The notes under the pieces are model-generated. The model was not told the origin of the DNA, ran no database searches, and worked only from the letters and a program-made list of their open reading frames with translations. A program made the position numbers and the translations under genes. Below are positions 43,995 to 55,939 of a stretch of 64,000 nucleotides of DNA, piece after piece. Positions within the stretch are counted from its first letter, which is position 1. Each line of letters starts with the position of its first letter. The stretch lies in assembly GCF_014356525.2 (NCBI RefSeq), contig NC_052505.1, positions 52,394,970 to 52,458,969 on the forward strand. The letters run 5' to 3'. The DNA is from Nilaparvata lugens (taxonomy: Eukaryota > Arthropoda > Insecta > Hemiptera > Delphacidae).

Positions 43995-46900
43995 AAAATG
44001 TATGAAACTTTAATCTCTACAGTTTGTTTGTACGTCCAGATTAATGGTATACGATTGAAAGGGAGATAAACTTGGACCTAGACGTTCAAGAGCCACAGAA
44101 ATTGGATCGAGTGTATTAGTCTTCGATAACTTAATGTGAATTTTATTATTGAGGAGGAATATAAAATAGGTTCCAGAGCATACTGTGTTAGTCCTCACCA
44201 TTCCATATTAACCTGCAAGTCGGGCCAGTGTGGCCAGACACGATACTATTAGCACGACATTTTTGTTGAGGTTGTGGAGGTTAGTCTGGGCGGAATAAAA
44301 TCGTTGTGGGAGAGAAAAGAAGGAAGGGTAGTACTAGAGCCTGATTTTTCCTTTACTCCTAAATCGTCTTTTCACCCCTCCTCATAAAATGCATATGAGC
44401 TATAAAAAAACATTATTATCGCATCAACTAAACCAATTCAATTTACAGCGATAAGATAAAAAGGCGATCAATTTCGATATCCAAAGCTTCTGTTCTGATC
44501 TTCATGAATCGTTCTTCAACTTCTTCTCCTATTTTCAATGAGAAACTCTTGGGAATCAATTTTGTACTTCATGATAACCAACCCTTTGGCGAATTTGAAG
44601 CTCTACGATATGAAAAGTGGTTTCTCAACAGCAAACAGATTAGTGAAGGAAATCCTTCTATCTTATACCCCTCAAAAACTTGTCTTTAATGCCTTTGGAA
44701 TACACTAACTAATTAGATGGATTGTTTATCTATGGTATTGATTAACTGAAGATGCTTGTCCCAGGCTCTATAAGACAAGTGTTTCTTTTCCCCTCCCCCT
44801 TCTTCTTTGTCTTCTTCATCTCCTTATTTTCCCTCTTATTCCACGACTCATTCTTTTTTATTCTTAGCCAATGGCAGCCTTCGTTCCAATCGCTCTCCAC
44901 TTTACAGGCACCAATGCAGAAGTAAATCTGATATGGTCCGATACTGTGCTCAACTCTAATACCCGCATTTCCCTCCTAGACGAAACAGCTTTCTGCCACC
45001 TACTTCATTCAAAACACCGTGAAACGTTTCTCTTGAATACAGGTATCATCCAGAAATGTTATTCCGGCGCGAAAATAACGATTAAAGAAACCTATAGCAC
45101 TACATTTATAGGAAGCCAAGTCATCTATTATTATTGGCTCTTTTACCAAAATTGACGATTGACATATCTCAAACATTTTCTAATTATAAATTGAATATTT
45201 CATATAAAATATGGGGATCATAGTTTTGATTCATTCTATAAAATTCCCACTTCATCGTAGTGATATCTCTCCATTTTATTTGAAACTCTACAAAGTCAAG
45301 ACCCAGATAAAGCAGTTATAATATTCTCAGTAGGGGTGAATAATTCTATGGTTCTTATGAAAATTGAATGCAACCTCAATATATTTCATATAAGTTCAAT
45401 TCAAGTGAAGTATTTTGTTAGGGCTACTTGAATAATTGTTAATTAATATGTAAATAATTAGATAGCATCTTTTTTCGACACTTGTTTATATAACAAGTAC
45501 CCTTACATAAACCTGTACCTGTATAAAGTACCGTACCCTGTTTAGATAAAGTAACCTTTTCTTCTATGTAATTATTCCAATATTAATTGATTCAATTCGA
45601 TCATCCCATCATCCCATTTCGATATACCCATTAGAGCACAGATCTAACCAGATTTGTTTACTAGTCTATGATCAAAGTTAAATTTGAGAAATTGATGAAG
45701 GTAGAGCTGCCACCTTCAAGAATAACGTTTATTGTTAATGAGACAGTTATGTATCAATGATTATGCGAGCTAGTATAGTATTTAATCAATGGCAATAATT
45801 CAAACAAATTCAAGAGCATCTTGTATGAGATATTCGATACAAATGTTGCTTTGACTTCCACACAAATAAAACATAGCATATTATATTGAACATTTTGGGA
45901 AGTCATGACATTCCCTGGAGTCATTTCAACAGACGTCTTCTATTTTCCGACACCATCCATGCACTACAATATCACTCATAAAGTTATCTGTGTAAACTTG
46001 AATCAATCTTCGGTAGATTCATGCTGATCTTATTGCCTTTCACTTATTTCAAAAACTATTAATGCTAAGTAACTAGCACTTGGTGAAAGAATGAATTGAG
46101 GTGATCATGATTATTTCTGGGCCCATAACTCATCAACAATATATTGACGATATCCTAGATATAAGAAATCCTCCTCTGATCCCAGAGCGTTCAATGGGGA
46201 GGACACAACTTTTGTTCAGCTCTATGAAAATCGCTCCCCTACAGCTTGTCCGTGTTTATGATATGAGATCGGAGGTTGAAACATGACCCTCGTATATTGG
46301 GTACAACGCATACACATAGATACACCAATAGAGTAGACGTGTGAGTGGGCAAACAACATTTTTCTTCCAAAGAAAAGAACAACTCAGCGAGGAGCGCAAT
46401 TAACAGCTTCGTTCCATGATCATTTATCGATTATTGTCAAGCTCGATTTATTCTCCAAATGTGTTTTCAGCCACGTACTACTTATTTCATGTTACTATAT
46501 ATAGTGAGATTCAGTCCATTCTGTCTGAATTTCTTATAAATAAGAATCCGTATTCCTCATTGAACCATTACTGATCCAAAGTAGAGAAATACAGCCTCCA
46601 ATTTCACCAGTGATGACAGTTTAAGAGAATATAAAAATATTAAATAGAAAGCCGATTGGAATTTTATAAGTAAAATCGTTCGCGAATTTATGTTGTAGGT
46701 TTTCAAACTTATTATGTTAAGAAAACAATAGGGATCACAAGTCATTTCAGGTGTCATAAATACGGAAACATCTCAAAAATGTAATAATATTTTATAAGGA
46801 TACACTCTCTCGTTTCTTGAGTAATAACATTGTCAGGTGAATTAGAGTTTACGACAGCTCATCTCGTAAATCTAATAAACGAGTGAAAAGTTGAGTGAAA

Positions 46901-48503
46901 TTCAAATTTATTTCTTGAAAACTCTAACAGTCTTGTTCTCCTACCTGTAATCATAATCATCATCTCCCACCTGTAATGTAATCATCTAGATTATTACACC
47001 AATTCTCATCCATGGTGGAATTCACTTTCAAAGTATTTGTATGGCGTCAATTTATATTCCACCGATTTACGGATAACCACCTTCAATGAGTTACGAATGT
47101 GTAGGCTTACAACATCTGAGGCTCCTTGGAGAAACTTTCAGACTTTTGGTGTGGAACTATCTATAGTGAGAGTAACTCTAAACTTCTCATAAGGAATAAT
47201 ATCAATGCTTCTAATTCAATCAACGCTAACAGATTGAAGTTAATCTCACTCTAACTGGTCTGCATTTAATCTTAAAGCTATGAAACGAAGGATGTAGATA
47301 GAACTGGCGAAATTCCAGAGAGGATGAAGAAAAAATGATTCATGAAGGAAATTCCGGAGGTCAACATGAAGCCAAAATTGGCTACTGAGGTGAAAAAATG
47401 GCAAAAAGGGCACGGCTATCAGATCCCAGCAATTTCAAGTCCGACATTTCAAGTGTTTGGAGTCTTTTCTCTCATGTAGAGACTTTATTGCCTTAACTCA
47501 TATTTCATTCAATCACAACACTAGTAATCCGTAAAGTTTGAATACTCACATTTATCCATAGTTTTATTTTCGGTACTGTAATTTAAATATAAATTGGAAA
47601 AGAAGAAATAAATGATTATAAAAATAGGTACTGAAATTTCATTGTAGACTGTGACAACATTTTGCAAGACCCCTCAAGTAGAAAGCTCTCATTTTTATAC
47701 GAGCTGAACAAGTCCTGCTTATGGAGAGCTCTTCAAATTCCTCTCTTTCATAGAGTATTTTTTTTTCATTGAACAAACAATATCATGAAGAAGTATATTT
47801 TTTCATGAAACAAAGATTGATTTGGATTGTGAGAGTTAATAAAATCTTTCACTTTAATTTTTAAAATTATGAATACTATCCAAGAACTCCTCTTAATAAT
47901 GCTGTTGAAGAAAATTTCTCACTGTCACTGGAAAAGTACAAGAAATCAATCAGCTTTGGACATCTTGAGTGTACATTGTGAAAGAAGATTAACTGGCTAT
48001 CTCCATGAGTAATAATTAATCTCTCTTCTGACAGTTTCCACTAATATCTTTCTGGTTTAGTGATCAAGTAAAACATAATAGCCTGCAAGATATACCATAC
48101 CTCAGTTAAGATTAATGATTGATGAAGCTTGACAACATAGGAGATAGAATGCAAATCATGCAATTCCAAGGACAGGCTATGTTCAATATCCTGAAGCAAA
48201 TTCTGAGTAGTAGACACCAGTCCTACTTTTGTTAGAATGATAAGCATCAACAGGAAATATTGATTCAGACTATCAACATGAATCGATAAGTCAATCATAG
48301 GTCATCCTGATAATTCAATTTCATTTTTTCCAATACAAATCTATTCAATCCAACATGAATACACAATGAAATAAAAATACATCCAAAAATCCTGAATCCT
48401 AACAAAGCCTTAATTTCCAATGTAGAGAAGTAATGTTGTAAGCTTGCTTCAGGAAGTTATTATTATTATTACTCCAAGAAAACATTCGATTAATACTTTG
48501 AAT
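43995..48503. other. Long stretch without a recognised gene
   Basis: About 4.5 kb with only short frames (44504-44689, 44871-45155, 46101-46286 plus; 44010-44201, 46557-46757, 48041-48298 minus). None has a domain I recognise. The 48041-48298 minus frame (helical, IHVDSLNQYFLLMLII) could be receptor-like, but composition alone can explain it. No repeats recognised. Confidence 0.4.
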
Positions 48504-49136
48504 TATGGAATCATAAAATCTTAGGAATATTCTATTCAAGGTCTATTTGAAATACTGCACCAAATCAATTCAATGCACTTCCACTCAATTGAAATGAGTT
48601 CGCACTCTACAAGTAGGCTACCACGCTTGCAGAGCATTACTTTGTACTGTCCGACTGTTGAGCTCATATTTCGACTGGAAAATAAACAAGGGCAGTTACA
48701 AAAATTATTAAGCCGGTTACAGAAAATGTTGATGAACAAAAAACCTCAGTTGTTGAACTTGACAGTGCAGTTGTTGGTTCAAAAGTGTTCTAGTGCAAAT
48801 TCAGACCACTGCTATCACAATGAACAGTCCTCAAACTTAATATTCTACCCAAAAGGTACTTCCAATACCGGTGATTAACAGATCAAATTCGAAATTCAAT
48901 TATCCTGAAAGAAGAAATTTCCTAACTTTTTTCTCATTTCTAAAATTGGGAAATTTTCGCACCGTTTTTCATTCTCTTTGAATAAAGGATAAAGTAGGCT
49001 ATATATGAAAGTTCTCGCTGTATTTTTGTATTTTGATCAAGCTCACTTCACTGCAAAAGGACTCCGAGTTCTCTGAACTCTCATAGAATTCTAAGTGGAT
49101 CGATTTCTGGGAAAATCACTGGATTTCTGGGCATTC
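48504..49136 (+). repeat. 635-bp direct duplication, copy 1
   Basis: Nearly identical to 55101-55742 from TATGGAAT to GGGCATTC. The two differ by a 12-bp and a 3-bp indel and a few substitutions. Same orientation, 6.6 kb apart. Confidence 0.9.
48573..48878 (+). CDS. Hypothetical frame inside duplication, copy 1
   Basis: 101 codons with a Leu/Gln/Lys-rich amphipathic stretch (LIFRLENKQGQLQKLLSRLQ) and no known family. In the other copy the two indels within this frame are 12 and 3 nt, so the reading frame is kept, but a TCA-to-TGA change ends it 12 codons earlier. Preservation of frame is suggestive, not proof, of coding. Confidence 0.2.
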   Translation: MHFHSIEMSSHSTSRLPRLQSITLYCPTVELIFRLENKQGQLQKLLSRLQKMLMNKKPQLLNLTVQLLVQKCSSANSDHCYHNEQSSNLIFYPKGTSNTGD

Positions 49137-49699
49137 ACGGTTCATAAAAACTAAACTTTCCTGATTCGGTAATACGTTTTGGCATACTCTGGTTTCTCGC
49201 TTGATCAAAGCCCGACTAGTGGAGTTTGATGGTAGGGAATTCGTTCAGAAAACCCATTCATAGGTCAAATCTGTGTATGATGTTCAATTATTGGTTTCTA
49301 CACATATAATTCCAAGAATTTTGAACTCTGGGATGAGTACATATCGTCTCCATCAACGATGCACAGAATTGAGAGATGCTATACAAGTAGAACTTGAATA
49401 TCAAGTGTTAATTAAGTTTCTATGAGTACTTCGTGTATCAAATAGATTGGATGGTGGGAAGAAATCTCCAATTTCGGCCAAAGTGTCTGTCTTATGGAAA
49501 TATCATTGGACCAATTCACTAAAATGAATGCGATAATGACAGATTATCATTGCTAACGAAGCAACAGTGATTGATTCGGTTGATTATTATATGTTTTGAG
49601 GCTACATCCCTAACCCTGGAAGTGGTTGATGAGTAATGTGTTGAATAATCGACAAGGCAATATTTATGAAAATTGACGCATGCATTGATGAAGGAATGA
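49137..49699. other. Non-coding stretch
   Basis: Nothing recognised between the direct duplication and the inverted duplication. The 49519-49707 minus frame is featureless. Confidence 0.4.
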
Positions 49700-51600
49700 T
49701 ATTCCATTCATAGTCGTTCTCTCTTTGAAGAGAATAATTTCTCTCTTTTCAATAGTATTTACACATACACTGGCTTTCAATGTGGTCCTCTACATGTTTG
49801 CGATAAACCGCTAGTTTTTCCGTAAAAAAATAAATATCTCCAAAAATGTTTTTTTTATTATGGACTTTTTGTTATTTCTCGAATATTGAAGTCATTAGCC
49901 GACTTAGAGGAAAAGGCGCTCAATAAACGTTGTAGGCCGTTTCTTCCTGAATCCAATGATATATATAGTTTGGGGGTTACGATCATAGATGTGGCGGTGG
50001 GAGGGGTATAAGTAGCACTGTTAGGCCTCTTTCACACGATAGGAGACGTGCAACTTGAACACTGAACAGTGTTCTCGTTTTTTTGTCGAAGTACATTGAG
50101 TCAAATCGTGTCTTTCACATGATGACTCCTATCCAGGAACCTCGTTTTGTCACGTCTTTTCCCCTCGAGGCAAGCAGAGGCAAGATCTAACAACTACGCG
50201 CCGACGTTTGCTCAAAGGATGACTCATCACTTTTTCTCAAAGTCTAACTTCCTTAAAAATATAGATAGAAGATTTCTGATTTCGGATTTGGATTCAGCGA
50301 CCCCAAATTCTTTAAAGCGTAAGTCCCGTTTTCGAAAATATCCGAAAACAAGGAAGTTATGGCTGTTTTTAATAAGCTTTCTATTATCATATAATTATAC
50401 GGTAAAACGAACAGGTACTGTACTATACAGTACGTAAGTACTGTAGCTATTATAATACAACTTACCTGTATTCGTGTAGAAATTTGGTAGGTTATTTATC
50501 TTGATTTCTGAAAATACCCCAAATAAGGGAGTAAGATAACTTTGAAAAACCAAAGTTCTCCTGCCGATTGAAGAAACATTAAAAATTAGTCTAAGGCATA
50601 TTATGTCTTAGAATAAAAACGTGTAACAAATATCAGATCACTGGAGAATTAAAGCTATCAAGCTTTTCATAAATTTATTTGTCTCCTCATGGCAGAAGGT
50701 TTGCGCCCAACGTTTTCACAGCACAATGTTTATTCTGTATGTTCATAATAGATTTTTCTGATTGTAAAAGAAATAGTCAATAATTGCTGGGAATTTAAAG
50801 TGATATTCAATGATTTGAACCTGATAAATTGGATTGTTGAATGACAATTGAAATTCAGTGAATTTTACTGTACAACATTCCTTTTCCTCCTATTTTATTG
50901 GGTGATGAGTGGAGATGATTTATGATTTCATATTTGGATTCATCTTTTCATAGTTCAATATTTTTTTGGAAAACTAGAACTTTAAAAATTAAAAATGTTT
51001 ATGTATAAACTTCTCAGGTTTCAAAAACTTCTTAAAACCTTTGTCTGTCCCTTTGTGAGGCAGGAGTATTATTTATCTTAGTACGTACTATATATCATAT
51101 GATAATGGAAAGCTATATTAAAAACAGGACTTACGCTTTAAAGAATTTGGGGTCGCTGAATCCAAATCCGAAATCAGAAATCTTCTATCTATATTTTTAA
51201 GGAAGTTAGACTTTGAGAAAAAGTGATGAGTCATAACTTTGAGCAAACGGCGGCGTATTTGTTAGATCTGTCGGCTTATTCGAAGATCCCCATGTAAAGT
51301 ACAGGAGAGCTGCAAAATATGAAATATGATCTTCAGTAATATGATATTCCAGGAGCGAGGTCTCTGCCGTGTGAAACTGGCCATACGCTGCGGCGCAGTC
51401 CTCCCCCATGATTAATGCGCGTAATGGCCTGTCTATCGCATCGCTCCTACTAGTCTATGCATTCAAATTATGTATTTCAGGAGCTCTATCTTATGTATTT
51501 TCGGTCGCTGAACACGATTTTTGAACTCTCAACTCTCAATAATTGATAATTCTCATCATAATATACTATTATGGTCAATATTACAAACTTACTCATTATC
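49700..51600 (+). repeat. Inverted duplication, left arm (carries insertion)
   Basis: 49700-50023 and 51384-51600 together are the reverse complement of 54420-54935. They are split by the element 50024-51383. Identity is high near the insertion point and decays outward. Confidence 0.85.
50024..51383. mobile_element. Non-autonomous TIR element, 1.36 kb, with known empty site
   Basis: Inserted at TA: ...CACTGTTA|GGCCTCTTTCACACG and CGTGTGAAACTGGCCA|TACGCTGCGG. The right arm of the inverted duplication reads CACTGTTACGCTGCGG (reverse complement), the unoccupied target, which defines both ends and a TA target duplication. Sub-terminal inverted blocks of about 150 bp (50186-50337 and 51120-51272) are also complementary. 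It codes for no transposase. The frame at 50147-50437 runs through an inverted block. Confidence 0.85.
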
Positions 51601-51906
51601 ATTATTTATGATTACATTGCAATGATAAACCATCTTGTTAGAAATCCTATATGTGTTTCTCAGTCGATAAAAAACTGATATTCCATTAAGAGAGAATAAT
51701 TATTCGATTTAGTTCAATGATCACTTTGGAATTGCGAAAGTCAAGTAATGGAATAAGTTAAACAAATAATATAAGCTACCCCATATAGAGAACCGTGTAA
51801 CAGGAGTAAAATATTTTCTTAACATAAATTTACATTTGGAACACGAATAATGCCAATTACTCCATGTGATATGACTAAATATTTTATTACAAAGGAAATA
51901 CAACTC
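51601..51906. other. Non-coding stretch
   Basis: Nothing recognised. Confidence 0.4.
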
Positions 51907-51908
51907 TA

Positions 51909-52144
51909 AAGCTGCGTTTACACCAAAGTTATTAACGAGATGTTAATATAACAGTTATATTAACATCTCGTTAATAACTTACTTAATCTTGAAGTTACTT
52001 AATCTTTATAGATTCTATTACATTGAACATAACTTATCATACACATGATGGACATATGTGTTTGCCAAGTTCCGTTAATCTAATAGAGTCTATAAAGATT
52101 AAGTTATTAACATTTTGTTAATAACTTTGGTGTAAACGCAGCTT
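51909..52144. mobile_element. MITE, AAGCTGCG family, 236 bp
   Basis: TA|AAGCTGCGTTTACACC to GGTGTAAACGCAGCTT|TA, with perfect 16-bp ends. The interior matches the 166-bp copy at 9773-9938. An extra perfect palindrome (51928-51978, two 25-nt arms, 1-nt centre) sits just inside the left end. Confidence 0.85.
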
Positions 52145-54419
52145 TATCAACTGATTTCTGTGTCTTATATCTACGAATAGACACTTTTCATCTGGCTGAG
52201 TTTGACTGATTGTCTTGGGTGGTACTTGAATGGAAGTGGAATGGGAGATATCTTTTTGAATTTGAAATATCCGGAGAGAATACTGTTGGAAATCTATTGA
52301 GGGGAGATCAGTATATTAAGGTGTGAGAGCAAGCAATCAATTCCATGAAACAACTACAGGACTCATGAACGGTTCAAACATGAGAGATTGTCAAAGTATA
52401 TTTGAAAGAAGACAGAGCAATTTGTGGAGTTTTTTTAGAATCACAATGCAAAATCAATGACTACTTGAAATTTATGACTGATTATTGTAACATAGTTTAA
52501 ATTATCTTAAATTGTATTCATGCTCATAAGGAAGGACTCTGGTATTGCACATAGAAACTGTACGAGAAAAGATCCCATACTTTTTTCATTCAATCACACA
52601 ACTATGTTATGGAGTCTGTGTTATATCTAGAAAATATAGAAAAATACCCATAGAAGTAGATAATAATTTCCAATAGGGAACATTAACTCTATACAGTCAA
52701 TACATTGACTTTCTGTCAAATGAAACCTTGAAAATTTAAAATGTGACAAACGATCATGCTTTGGAGCAAACCTCATTCGATCATCCAAAACTGAGTGATT
52801 GGAATAGCTAGTTCTTCAAAGGCTTTCCTAAAATGGCTGCTACTATATAAATAAATCTTTTATCAAGATATTCTGTTCAAGTATGTTGACATCATTATGG
52901 ATATCACTGGAGATTGTGAAGAAAGTCATCGAATGGAGTAAAACAAGAATAGAGAGATGAGAATGATTTCTAGAAGCATAACCTTCTCAAGAGAACATAA
53001 CATTTTTCTTCAAGACTCTGATGGACAACAGAATCTGCATAATGTTATCAATGGTCTGGAAGCAAGTGAAGAAGTGTGTGATTCTCTTTTGAACGTATAG
53101 AAAGAAATAGTTATTCGGTCTCCAACGATTTTTATCTGAACATGGTTGTGGCAAATTGTAAAAGTGTATTCTCACCTATAAAAAGAAACAGAGTTCTTTC
53201 ATTCTCCACGATGCAATCAAACAAAAATCCTAGTCTTAGTTGATTCTAGAACAAAATGATCTGATCTCTGTATTTTTACTAGGTAGCTGTTTAAAGATAA
53301 TTCAGCATTGAAGTTTTAGTGAAGCATGCATTTCTACAATAACCGCAATCTCTGTCAACATCTGATGGATATTTGAAAAAAACTCTTAATCTCACTTGGC
53401 CCATGAAATTGTAAGTGAAACTAGTTGTGGATTTGACTAAATCCCTAATATCGTTGACAAATTCGCATAATGATGACATGGCTCTCCTGAACTCAACTCC
53501 TACTTCACTCTTCAAAACTTCAACACGCTACAAGATAATGGAAACTTTGTGATGAGAAGAGTTATGAAAATTCTCAATAAAGATGGAGTGATACAGGTGG
53601 ACATAGCTTTTCATGTCTATGGTCTAAAATCAAACAAAGGTAGTGAACATATTAGAAGCAGCAGAGTAAAAGAATCACTCCAATAATATGCTCTCCGAAC
53701 CATCGAGACTTGATTTCTAAATCTGTGGCAGAGATTTATTAATGTGACATGCAAGAATCTATAAAGGAATAATCCATACGTTAGCTACGTGCAGAGATAC
53801 ATACATTCATTCATTCATTGGATAAAATTACAAATCATATAAATATGTTTGGGAAAGAATAACAGGCATGGCAAACTATTCGAATCCCAATTTTTGATAC
53901 TGAATAACTTGTTACCATTTCAAAACAGTCTGAACGGGAATACGATAATGGTTGAATCAATCAAATTTAGTGAAATATCCTTATAATAATACTATCAGAT
54001 AATAATATGAACGAATATTTAAATTTTCATTTCATTTTGATTTGACACATATCTATTATCATATTGGATATAATTTCTCAAAAGTTCACGACAAACTGAA
54101 GATTCACGAAAGATTACATTTTTATACTAAACATAATCATTATGATAATGAATGAATGATGAATTCCATTTCCACCATGAAGAACTAAGAAATTCCACAA
54201 ATATTTCTTGAAATTAACTGACCACTATATCAAGTAAGCGTGGCCAGTGTGCAATTAATAATAAAATTAGCCTGCAGCGCATCACAATAAATTAATTTGA
54301 GATAAAAACAATAGAACATAAACACATATAATATTATCATTATCTATCTATCCTATATATTTCTTGAAACCCAAGTTTCGTTTATTTCAACAGTCATTTC
54401 TTAGTTTCCTTGCAGAATG
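52145..54419. other. Long stretch without a recognised gene
   Basis: About 2.3 kb between the arms of the inverted duplication. Minus frames at 52987-53175 and 53291-53515 were examined for chemoreceptor motifs without success. No repeats recognised. Confidence 0.4.
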
Positions 54420-54935
54420 AGATGAAGTTTGTAATTTTGACCATAATTAGTATATTATGATGAGAGTTATCAATTATTGAGACTTGAGAGTTGAAAAATC
54501 GTGTTCAGCGACCGAAAATACATAAGATAGCGTTCCTGAAATACATAATTTGAATGCAAAGACTAGTAGGAGCGATGGGATAGACAGGCTATTACGCGCA
54601 TTAATCATGGGGGAGGACCGCGCCGCAGCGTAACAGTGCTACTTATCCCCCTCCCGCCACCGCATCTATGATCGTAACCCCAAACTATATATATCATTGG
54701 ATTCAGGAAGAAACGGCCTACAACGTTTATTGGGCGCCTTTTCCTCTAAGTCGGCTAATGACTTCAATATTCGAGAAATAACAAAAAGTCCATAATAAAA
54801 AATACATTTTGGAGATATTTTATTTTTTTACGAAAAACTATGCGGTTTATCGCAACATGTAGAGGACCACATTGAAAGCCAGTTATGTGTAAATGATATT
54901 GAGAAAAAATTAAAAGCTGTACTATGAATAGTAAC
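54420..54935 (-). repeat. Inverted duplication, right arm (empty site)
   Basis: Uninterrupted reverse complement of 51600-51384 plus 50023-49700. The junction at about 54631 preserves the target site of the 50024-51383 element before insertion. Confidence 0.85.
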
Positions 54936-55100
54936 TGCAGGACAGGCGATTTTATAAGCGCGCGTTTTTTACAACTTGTCGACCACCCTGGGACGTGACG
55001 ACATCGAGTTTCATATACACTAAAGACCCCCTAACAATAATCCGAAGTCAAATTCTCTGCCTCTCTCATGTATGCTCAATGTAAGCCAGCGCCTGGACTA
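54936..55100. other. Short spacer
   Basis: Spacer between the right arm and the second direct copy, somewhat GC-richer. Nothing recognised. Confidence 0.4.
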
Positions 55101-55742
55101 TATGGAATTATAAAATCTTAGGAATATTCTATTCAAGGTCTATTTGAAATACTGCACCAAATCAATTCAATGCACTTCCACTCAATTGAAAGAGTAATTG
55201 AAATGAGTTCGCACTCTACAAGTAGGCTACCACGCTTGCAGAGCATTACTTTGTACTGTCCGACTGTTGAGCTCATATTTCGACTGGAAAATAAACAAGG
55301 GCAGTTCCAAAAATTATTAAGCCGGTTACAGAAAATGATGAACAAAAAACCTCAGTTGTTGAACTTGACAGTGCAGTTGTTGGTTCAAAAGTGTTCTAGT
55401 GCAAATTCAGACCACTGCTATCACAATGAACAGTCCTGAAACTTAATATTCTACCCAAAAGGTACTTCCAATACCGGTGATTAACAGATCAAATTCGAAA
55501 TTCAATTATCCTGAAAGAAGAAATTTCCTAACTTTTTTCTCATTTCTTAAATTGGGAAATTTTCGCACCGTTTTTCATTCTCTTTGAATAAAGAATAAAG
55601 TAGGCTATATATGAAAGTTCTCGCTGTATTTTTGTATTTTGATCAAGCTCACTTCACTGCAAAAGGACTCTGAGTTCTCTGAACTCTCATAGAATTCTAA
55701 GTGGATCGATTTCTGGGAAAATCACTGGATTTCTGGGCATTC
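55101..55742 (+). repeat. 635-bp direct duplication, copy 2
   Basis: Partner of 48504-49136. Similarity ends exactly where the LINE copy 2 begins (GGGCATTC|GTTTTCTAAATG). Confidence 0.9.
55170..55439 (+). CDS. Hypothetical frame inside duplication, copy 2
   Basis: 89 codons, the counterpart of 48573-48878. It has a 4-codon insertion near the start, a 1-codon deletion (KMMNKK versus KMLMNKK) and an earlier stop. No family recognised. Confidence 0.2.
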   Translation: MHFHSIERVIEMSSHSTSRLPRLQSITLYCPTVELIFRLENKQGQFQKLLSRLQKMMNKKPQLLNLTVQLLVQKCSSANSDHCYHNEQS

Positions 55743-55939
55743 GTTTTCTAAATGAAAGGCTGAAAAGACATAACTTCACTAATCATGGGTTGCATCTAAA
55801 TCGATCTGGCAAAGTAATCTTTTGTAATAGATTGGCAGAGCTGATTGAAAGCCGTTTGCAATCCTCTGGTTTAAAAACAGTCAAAAAAACAAATAACGAT
55901 TTTTTAGTAAATTGGCTCAAAACAGGGAAAGGGAAATAG
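55743..55939 (+). pseudogene. LINE ORF1 C-terminus, esterase-like
   Basis: The frame ending at TAG 55937-55939 contains RHNFTNHGLHLNRSGK followed by LAELIESRLQ. The HGLHLNRSGK motif is the His-containing block of the SGNH/GDSL-esterase-like domain found at the end of ORF1 in CR1-like LINEs. Only about 65 residues remain. It overlaps the first codons of ORF2 (frame opening at TTG 55912). Confidence 0.65.

Noticed and set aside
52987..53515. Minus-strand frames considered as gustatory receptor exons
   Set aside because: No conserved C-terminal TYhhhhhQF motif, no coherent helix series, no convincing splice sites.
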